From assembly GCA_017541565.1 (NCBI GenBank), contig JAFXYU010000131.1, forward strand, positions 1-10,797: a stretch of 10,797 nucleotides of DNA, in the 5' to 3' direction. The position numbers were made by a program, and so were the translations under genes. Each line of letters starts with the position of its first letter. Position 1 is the stretch's first letter. The stretch is from a bacterium. GTDB taxonomy: Bacteria; Cyanobacteriota; Vampirovibrionia; Gastranaerophilales; Gastranaerophilaceae. The notes under the pieces are model-generated. The model was given only the letters and a program-made list of their open reading frames with translations. It had not been told where the DNA came from and ran no database searches. Below are positions 1 to 9,000 of this stretch, piece after piece.

Positions 1-3000
1 ATGACCATGGTCACAAAAATTCGGATGTTGCATTCGGAACATTCCAAAGGGGAGACGACCTTTATATTACAATGACAAATGGCGAAGCTAAAAACGGCAC
101 ATTGATTATAAAGGATTATTTTGCTTATGAAAAAGATGAAAACGAGCCTGATGGAATAAAGAAAGATGCTTTTGGCGATCCTATAAGAGTATATTCTTCG
201 GAAAGACGTGCAAATCTTAAAATTTACTTCTATTCTACGATAAGAGATGCCAACGATTACTTCTTCCCCGAATCTTATATGACAATTGATGAATTTATAG
301 GTCATTATGATGACTGGAAATATGCAACAGATGAAAATGGAGACGGACACAAAGATACTTTAAAGAGTGGTGAAGAATTCAATGCATATTATTCACACAG
401 AATAGATGAAATAAACTCCGGAAAAGGTTATGTAGGAAGATGGACAACCGAAACCAATAACTACTTTACATTCATTGATAACCAAGGAGAAAACAGAGGT
501 ATTGATGATGAAATTAATCCTGATAAAGAAACTCCCGAATTCTATGAACATGGTACGGAAGCGGTTGTAGAAGATCCAAATCATCCGACTTGGGTAACAT
601 ATAACACAGTTAATGTTTATCACAACGCAGGTTACTATATTATAGGTGGTGACGGACCTCAAACAATCAACGGCGGTAATGGCGACGATGTAATCTATGG
701 TGATAATATCGGACACCATGACGAAAACGGTAACTGGGTTGAAGTTCAAACGGGCGGAGACGACAAAATATATGCAGGAGCAGGCGACGATTTTGTTGTC
801 GGCGGAAAAGGCGATGATTTCATTGATGGCGGTGACGGTCAAAATGTGTTATACGGTGGTGAAGGTAACGACACTCTTATTGCAGGAAGTCCTATCAATA
901 CAACTGTTGATCAATACGGAGATGTTTATAGAGGAAACGGAAACGCTTATGCTTATGGAGAAGAAGGGAATGATGTACTTTATTCACAAGCGGTATTAAA
1001 GAATGACGGAACAATAAATGAAGAAGCATCAAACGCATATCTTGCAGAAGGAACCGGTGAGGGTACTCAATATCTCTATGGCGGCGAAGGCGATGATACA
1101 ATAATTGCAAACAGTTACAGACAAAAAGTTTATGCAGGGGCAGGTAACGATACTGTAAAATTCTATAATGATAATAATTCACAAATGGCAATATCCAACT
1201 TTGATTATAACGAAAATCAAATTTATTTAGGTGAAGGTAATGACAAATTTTACGCATACGGAAACGGAGGTTACGGAGTTAGTGCCGGTAGCGGAGATAA
1301 CATAATCGATGCAAGAGGCTCATCTGCAGTAGCATTTATTCAGGGCGGAACCGGAAAAGATGAAATTTACGGCGGTTCGGGGAAAGAATATATTAATACC
1401 GGACTCGGAAGTTCAATAGTAGATGCAGGTGATGGGGATGATGTGATATACGGCGGCACAGGAGAATATTACAGTGCTTATGATATGCATAAATCAGATG
1501 AAGTTCACGGCGGAAAAGGAAACGATACAATAGAACTGTTTGGTAAAAGTAAAGCCTTTGGTGATGAAGGTGATGATATTATCTCTCTTGACGGAGGCAG
1601 ACAAAATGTTCCTTCTGCCTTGACTATTGACGGCGGAACAGGAAATGATATATACAGAGGAAACGCAGTTAATGGTGTTAATACTATTATTGCAAGTGAA
1701 GGTAACGATATAATTCAGTTCTTTAACGTATCTCCAAAATGCTTTAAAGCATACAGAAAAGGCGATGATTTCATAATAGAAAAATCAGATGAAATCGATA
1801 CAAATTCAGGTTGGACAGTGTTAAAAGATTACTATAAAGCATCCGAACAGGCTAAATTTAATAATTGGACTGTTGAAACATATTCGGATGACCAAAGAGG
1901 TCCTCAAAGGGGCAAGTTTACAATGTCTGAATTTGTTAACTATATTTCCGGAAATGTTCAAATTATTACAAGCGGAATCGGGACAAATGGCAATGATTAT
2001 ATAGAAGCGGCTGATTCGGTTAAAGATATTGACGGAAAAGCAGGTAATGATAATATTATTGCAGGTCAGAATGCAGAAACTATAAAAGGCGGTGCGGGTG
2101 ACGATTATATTTTGGGTTCAAACAGTTATAATCAGCAGATTATACTTGGGGACTCAGGAAATGCAACTATAGAAGGAACAGAAAACATTGGTTATTCTGC
2201 ATACAAGACGACTTATAATTCACCTGTCGATAATTCGGGTGACGGTAATGATAACATTATATCTTTTGCAAATCAAAGTTTTATCTTTGGAGAAGGCGGA
2301 GATGACACAATTAGCGTTGAAAATGGCACGGCTCATATTTGGGGCGGAGCCGGAAAGGATAAAATTACAACCGGCTATAATGGAAGTGATTACGGCGGTT
2401 ATGCCAAAGAAATACATGGTGAAGGCGGTGACGATTATATCAAAGCCAGAGCGGGATTTATTGATGGCGGAATAGGTGATGACACTATTGTACAAAAATC
2501 TTATGGTATGAGTTACAGTACTATACTGCAAATCCTGAAAGATAAATATGGTGCAACAAATGAATGGATAAATAAACTCTATAGTGATGAAAACAGTATT
2601 TCCCAAAAATCTTATCAGGTTGGTAAGGCATACGAAGAAGGTATTGCGGATACACAAAATAAAATCAGGGAATATAAATATGCCATTCAATACTGCGAAA
2701 CAAACGGCATAGATTGGTATGGAAATACTTCTCTGAATGAATGGAAACGCAAACTCGCTAACTGTGAAGCAAGTTATAACGGTTTGAAAAAAACGTATGA
2801 AGATTTGGAACAAGCCGTAACAGCTGCTTACAATGCTGATGTTGCAGCAAATAATAACGAATCTTTGAACGGTATAAAAGGTTCTAAAGATTTATATATA
2901 GATGCAATGCTGAGTACAACTTCAACCGAAGAAGAAAAAGTTGCAGCAAAAGAAGTCTACGAACATAATAAATTGGTTGTTAAAACATATAAAGAATTTG

Positions 3001-6000
3001 TAGATAACTATGATAAACTCACTTATTCAGGCTGGGATTATGTAAATGGAACAAGTTATAACTTCCGTGCAGAGGGCGATAAATCATATTGGGAAAACAA
3101 ACTTGCAGAAGCCGAACTTACGCTGGATGGTGTAACAGGAACAAAAACGGCGTATGATAACCTATACGCAACAAGAGAATATGCAAACTACAATTCCGAA
3201 CAAACAAAATTGAATAATTATCAAACATATCTCGGTATTCTTAATAACGGCGGAACTTCAGCAGATTATACGGGTCCTGCATATACTGACATACATATAG
3301 ATAGTTGGTTTAACAGAGCAGAACTTTTATCTGATAATATATTAGGCTGTTTTGGTACTAAAAATACGTATGAATTAATAAAAAGTTATGTAGAAAATTA
3401 TGATAATAACGAATGGCAGCCTGATAATTATGTTTCACCTGTAGATGCACAAACAGCAGAACCATTATATACAAACTACAGAGAAGAGGGTGATAAGGCA
3501 TACTGGCAGAATAAAATGCAGCAAGCAAAAGAAGTCTATGAAAACGATTTTTACTTGTATAATTTATACAGTACCTATGCTGAATTCTATTTTGATGAAG
3601 AGTTTAATGACCCTAATTACGCTGTTCATACTCTTATAAAATTAAACGATGGTACAACTGCTGCTTACGTTTCATTCAGGCAGGAAGCAGAAGAAAATTA
3701 CTCAGGATACTATGAAGGAACTCCTTCCGGATATTGGTCAAGATTGGCAAGCCTAATTTCTAATCGTATTAATGGTACAAGAGGAACTCAGGCTGTCACG
3801 GATGAAATGTATATGAGATATTCGGGCGGCGGACTTCCATACAGTTCATACAAGATGTGGGCAGAAGAAAATGACAGAAATATAGATGAATACAATGAAT
3901 ACAAAGATTTTTATGAAAACTACAATGCGCCGACAGCAGAGATTTTAAGAGAATATTCCGGTTATATAGGACACTATACCGCGGAAAATCTGAACGGTTA
4001 TATACCTGATATTCAAAGTTTAATTGACGGTTCAGGTGCAACGTACTTGAGATTGAAATCTGAACTTGATGCTATGATAGCCGATTATATAGCAAATGCT
4101 CCCGGAGCAACCGAACACGATAAACAAATTGCACTCAGAATAATGACACACAATCAAGATGATATTATTCTGGGTGGTGCAGGTGATGATACCATAACAA
4201 TAGGACATACAGACGAAGGTGAAGATACTTCAACAAGTTCTGTTATTGCCATGGGCGAAGAAGGGGATGATACCTATATTATAGAAGGTGGTTATGCTGA
4301 CGGATACGGCACATACAACAATCCAAGGATAGAAATATACGATACGGAAGGCACAAATACAATCAAGTTTAATAATGAGAACTTCAAATCAGGCAATATC
4401 GGAATGTATGCGAATATTGAACTTGTAAAGGATGAAAATGGTAATTTAGTCAAAGATGAAAACGGAAATTATTGTTATGAACTTAAAAACTTTGGTCCGT
4501 CATATACAGAATCAGGTTCAAGTACAAATAATGTTGCATATAATCTAGAAAGAACCCCTTTATATAACGGTGATGCAGGATATGCAATTGTATTTGTAGA
4601 TAACGAAAGTTTCAAAGATGCGGGCAACCAGTTCAACTATGGCGGATTATCAAATAATTCTCAGGAAGGTGTAAAATTTGATGTTGATACATTAGATCAT
4701 CTTGACTATATCTGGTCAAACGACGGTAAATATATCACAAAAGCACAAATGCAGGCGGCTATACAAAATACTGCAAACTGGCTGGCTGAACACGGCTATG
4801 ACAGTTTTATGAATGCACTCGACAGAAGCGATGATTTAAACCAAAGACCTCAAATATTAAACATCCTAAGAAACTTTGAAAACTTGGGTTCGCTGGAATG
4901 GATTACACCGACCGAAAAAAATGGAGAACCAACAAATGAAGATATTATTGTTCCGGTGACAGAAGGCTTAACGGGAACCGATGCAAATGATACTCTTGTT
5001 ATCAATTCAGCACCGGAACTTGTAGAAGGTGAATTAAATAATGTTATCGACCTTAAACAGGGTAATGATAAAGTAACATTTGAGGGTGCTTTTGGTAATT
5101 ATGTCATTAAATCATCTTCAACAGTCGATAACGCCGGAGTCGCAAGACAATCGGATATCATTTCTCTTGCGGGTTACAGCGTAAAAGACGGAACTTTGAA
5201 GTTCTCTCAGGCCGGCAGCAATCTTTTGCTGACTGCATATTCTGATGCAGATGCCCCAGATAGTGCGGTCGGTACAATTACTTATAAAGATTTCTTGAGT
5301 GGCGAATACTCATTGAGAAGTTTTGTATTAAGAGTTGATGATCATGATTACCTTGTATCCAAGGAAACAGCATCACTGCAAGAAAATGACGGTTCAAACA
5401 CAACAAGTTTGAGAATTAATGATGACTCCAATTCTTACTATAATATAAGATTTGTCGAAAGCACTGACGGAAGCAAGGTTATGCTTGATACCAACGGAAA
5501 ACGAGCGTACTACTATATATTGGGTGATACTCCGTTATCTCTAGGGTGGGTAAAAGACGGTGAACCGGTTGAAGTATTTTCTCAAGGTGATACTGATGAC
5601 AGATATAATCAAGGATTAACGTCTGATATAAACCTTACAATTCACGATGCAGGCGGCAGCAATGAACTTGATATTGCTAATGCTTCCTGGGACGGTAAAA
5701 GTGCTGTTACTGACAACAAGTTTAGGTTGTTCTTTGATGTGGATACTGAAGGTAATGTATCGCAAACAAAACACATAGTATGGCAGGAAAGATTTATGCC
5801 TTATGAAACGGTATTGAAAAAATACGGCAACGGTGATAATGCATATTATCGTGAAGAAAAAGTAAATTACTATGATACGGATAATCTTCTCAAACTTCTT
5901 AATAATGACACCGAACACATGGCAGGCGTTTTGTCATTCGATGGCAATCTGAAACGTATTCAGACAGATGACAGACGAGACCACAGTGAAAGAATTGTGT

Positions 6001-9000
6001 ACGAAGAAGATGTTGATGCTTCCGTATTACCGGAAAAATACATAAGAAGTATTACAACGGATGTTGTTCCTTGGTTAAAAGAAAACAATTTCGAAAGTGT
6101 TTCCGATGCGTTGACCAAACTGAAAGCAGATATCTCGGCTAAACAGGCACTTATGGAAACGGTTGAAGTAGATGGCGAAGAATTTACAAATTATTCTAAT
6201 TCTATTAAGGCAGACAATGCCAAAATTGATGAACTCTTGGGCTATTTTGATATAGGTTATGGCGATGCGTTATTCAGAAATCTGTATGGAGATGAGAGAA
6301 ATAATAACCTTGTTGCAGGCTCAAATACAGTACGTATTGATGGCGATAAAGGTGATGACACTATTAATGTAAGCGGTGGATCAAGCCTATATTCGAACAC
6401 AAACAGAAACATATTTTACTCATTTGTCAGAGGTGATGGTCACGATACTCTTATTGAAGCTCACAATACCGATAAAATCTATGTCGATAAAGCTGATGAA
6501 ACGATGTTTACCAAACTTCGTGCATCAGGCTGGGATTTGAAAATTGAATTCTATTCTGATAATGAATCAACTGAAAATCCACAAGGTTCTATCACGCTAA
6601 AAGATTACTTTAAGCACTTAGAAGATAAGAGAATCGATAATCTTGTAATTCAATCAACGGGTAATGAGAATGAAGTCCTTTCAATAAAAGAACTTCTTAC
6701 AACCAACCTGATTAATGATAACGTATTCTTCTCTACAAAAGCCAGTGATAATTTTACAGGCGGTACGAGTGACAGAGTTATTTATATCGGAGATGATAAC
6801 TACAACACAAGTGATGTAATTGAAAACTCATCAGGTAATGACACAATCTATATTTCTAATGATGAGGCAAATACGACCGTACATATCAAATACACTGTAG
6901 GTAACGGTGGCGAGGATGTTATTGCGGGATACACTTGGGGTACAGGTTTGCTCGTTGACTTTGCCGATACTAATGCTCAGACTGAATATCGTCAAATTGG
7001 CAATGATATGAAGATGGTATTCTTTATGGGTGATGGTGAGGATAAGCACAAAGTGGGTTCAATAACTTTCAAAGATTATTATGACGGTAAATTCCACATA
7101 TTAGGTGTTATGAGTGACAATGGTCAATTTATTTTCAAGCATGGTACAAATGAAAATGCTGTTGATACGAAAGTTGTTGCATCAACTCTGCTAGAAAATT
7201 ACAGATTACTTGGCGGAAGTTTGGAAGATAACAACGATGCTCCTTACTTTAATGAAACTGTTGCAGAGGCAAATGCAGTTATACCGAGTGATGCGGTTCA
7301 AAATACTCTTGTATTCAATGATGTTGAATCCTTCAGAGATTTAAGTTTTGCAATAAGCGGCAATGATTTGGTAATTACTCATAACGACAAAACAACAACA
7401 ATTGCTGATTATACTGTGGGAACTGCAAAAATAACGCATTTAAGAGTAGGCAATCTAATTAAAGACTTGAATGACAACAGGTCATTACAAAATCTTGATT
7501 TGGATACTCCTGTGATAAACGAAGCAGATTCATACAATCAAGTGGCTGCAGCAGCAGGTACAATCAACGGAACAGACAATGCTGATATTATAGAAGTTCC
7601 GAACAACTTTAACGGTGTTGAAAAGATTTCGGCAGGCGGCGGTAATGATAAAATAGTTGTCACTAACAATAATATTAATATTGATGCAGGCTGGGGTAAT
7701 GATATACTTTCAGTTACCGGTTCAGGTAATACCATAAGAGGTAACAGAGGTAACGATATGATTAATGTTATCGCTGCTAACGGTCAAACAAACACTATCA
7801 TATTTGATGATAATACTTATGGAGAATGGGGCGGCAGCAGTTATAACGGAAATGATATTGTTAATGCAAAGGGCGGAAATCTTAAGATGATATTCTCAGA
7901 TCTTTATCTGACAGATTTTAAACTTGCAAGAGTCGGCAACAATTTGGCAGTAAGATACAATAATTGCAACAATACCGTATTTATCAAGGATTACTTCTTA
8001 AATGATGCTAAAAATCCTGAGGTTGCAAATATTTCGCTTATATCTCACAAAAATAATGCTGAAATATCACTTGAAGATTTGATTACTCAAAACTATTCTT
8101 CAACAACAGGCTTGTATGAAGTTTGGGGAACCGATGGTGATGACAAATTTATTCACGCAAATCTGAATAACCAATCTGTTACTTATGACTTTAAGAAAGG
8201 TAACGACATATTGGAATTTGTTAATATATCCGAAAGCAACAAGGATGGTATTAACAGGTATGCAACAGTTAACTCCGCTGCCGTAACCGATAAATATGGT
8301 AACATACAGAACAAAGATACGCTTATTATGGGAGGTTATCACGACGGCAGCAGCGGATATGCAAACAAACACAGATACGGTTTGGGAAATGATGGCGCAA
8401 TAACGGTTACCACAATACATGATAAGACATACAACAGTCATAAGAAAATTGTTACTGAAGTTACCTATAATGACTTCCTGAATAAAGAAAACGGTAATTG
8501 GAAAACTGCCGACCTTCAGGTTAAAGACTTCGGTAATGATGAAAATCCTTATCAGATAAAGAGGTATGACAGCGTTCAAAATATTGATACATATAAGTCA
8601 TACAGTAATGATGTAACAAACACTTATGAAAAAGTTGAAGCCATCTATATTAAAGCAAGTTCCTGTACAAGCAATATTACGGATACAACAAGTTATGAAA
8701 CAAAGAGCATTATAACAGACGGCGGAGCAAACTTGAATTACACTTCAACAGATGGCGGTGATATCGTTCTTACAAATTCCACAAATTCAGATGATATCTA
8801 TAACATAGGCGGTTTTAGTGATACTACATATATTAAAGACAATGGCGGCGATGATATTCTTAATTTGACGAATTTAAGATATGACGCTGAAATGGATGCA
8901 CAATATCCTACATACGGATATAATGAACTAAAAAATCTGTATCTTGCATTTAATGTCGATAAAAACGGCAATACAGATGATACTTTTGTGTTAACGAAAA

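Noticed and set aside
1..75. A short frame starting with ATG at base 1.
   Set aside because: It stops at 73-75 and overlaps the HCBP-like motif in the main frame. It is a chance frame.
393..842. A 149-codon minus-strand open frame, hydrophobic in appearance.
   Set aside because: It is antisense to conserved linker and RTX sequence. Its composition is explained by the complement of Asp/Asn codons. There is no family match.
697..999. A 100-codon + strand frame overlapping RTX array 1.
   Set aside because: It is out of frame with strong RTX repeats and has no recognisable content. It is a shadow of the repetitive coding sequence.
645..2492. Possible CRISPR-like or tandem DNA repeat array.
   Set aside because: The periodicity is at the protein level (nonapeptides) with varied DNA and no spacer-repeat structure.
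2220..2813. A 197-codon minus-strand open frame with hydrophobic, membrane-like content.
   Set aside because: It lies wholly inside the giant gene. Its Ile/Phe-rich content is what the complement of GAT, AAT and GAA codons gives. It has no recognisable domain.
8100..8579. A 159-codon minus-strand open frame.
   Set aside because: It is antisense to HCBP-like module 8 and neighbouring RTX remnants. It is Ile/Val-rich by complementarity only.
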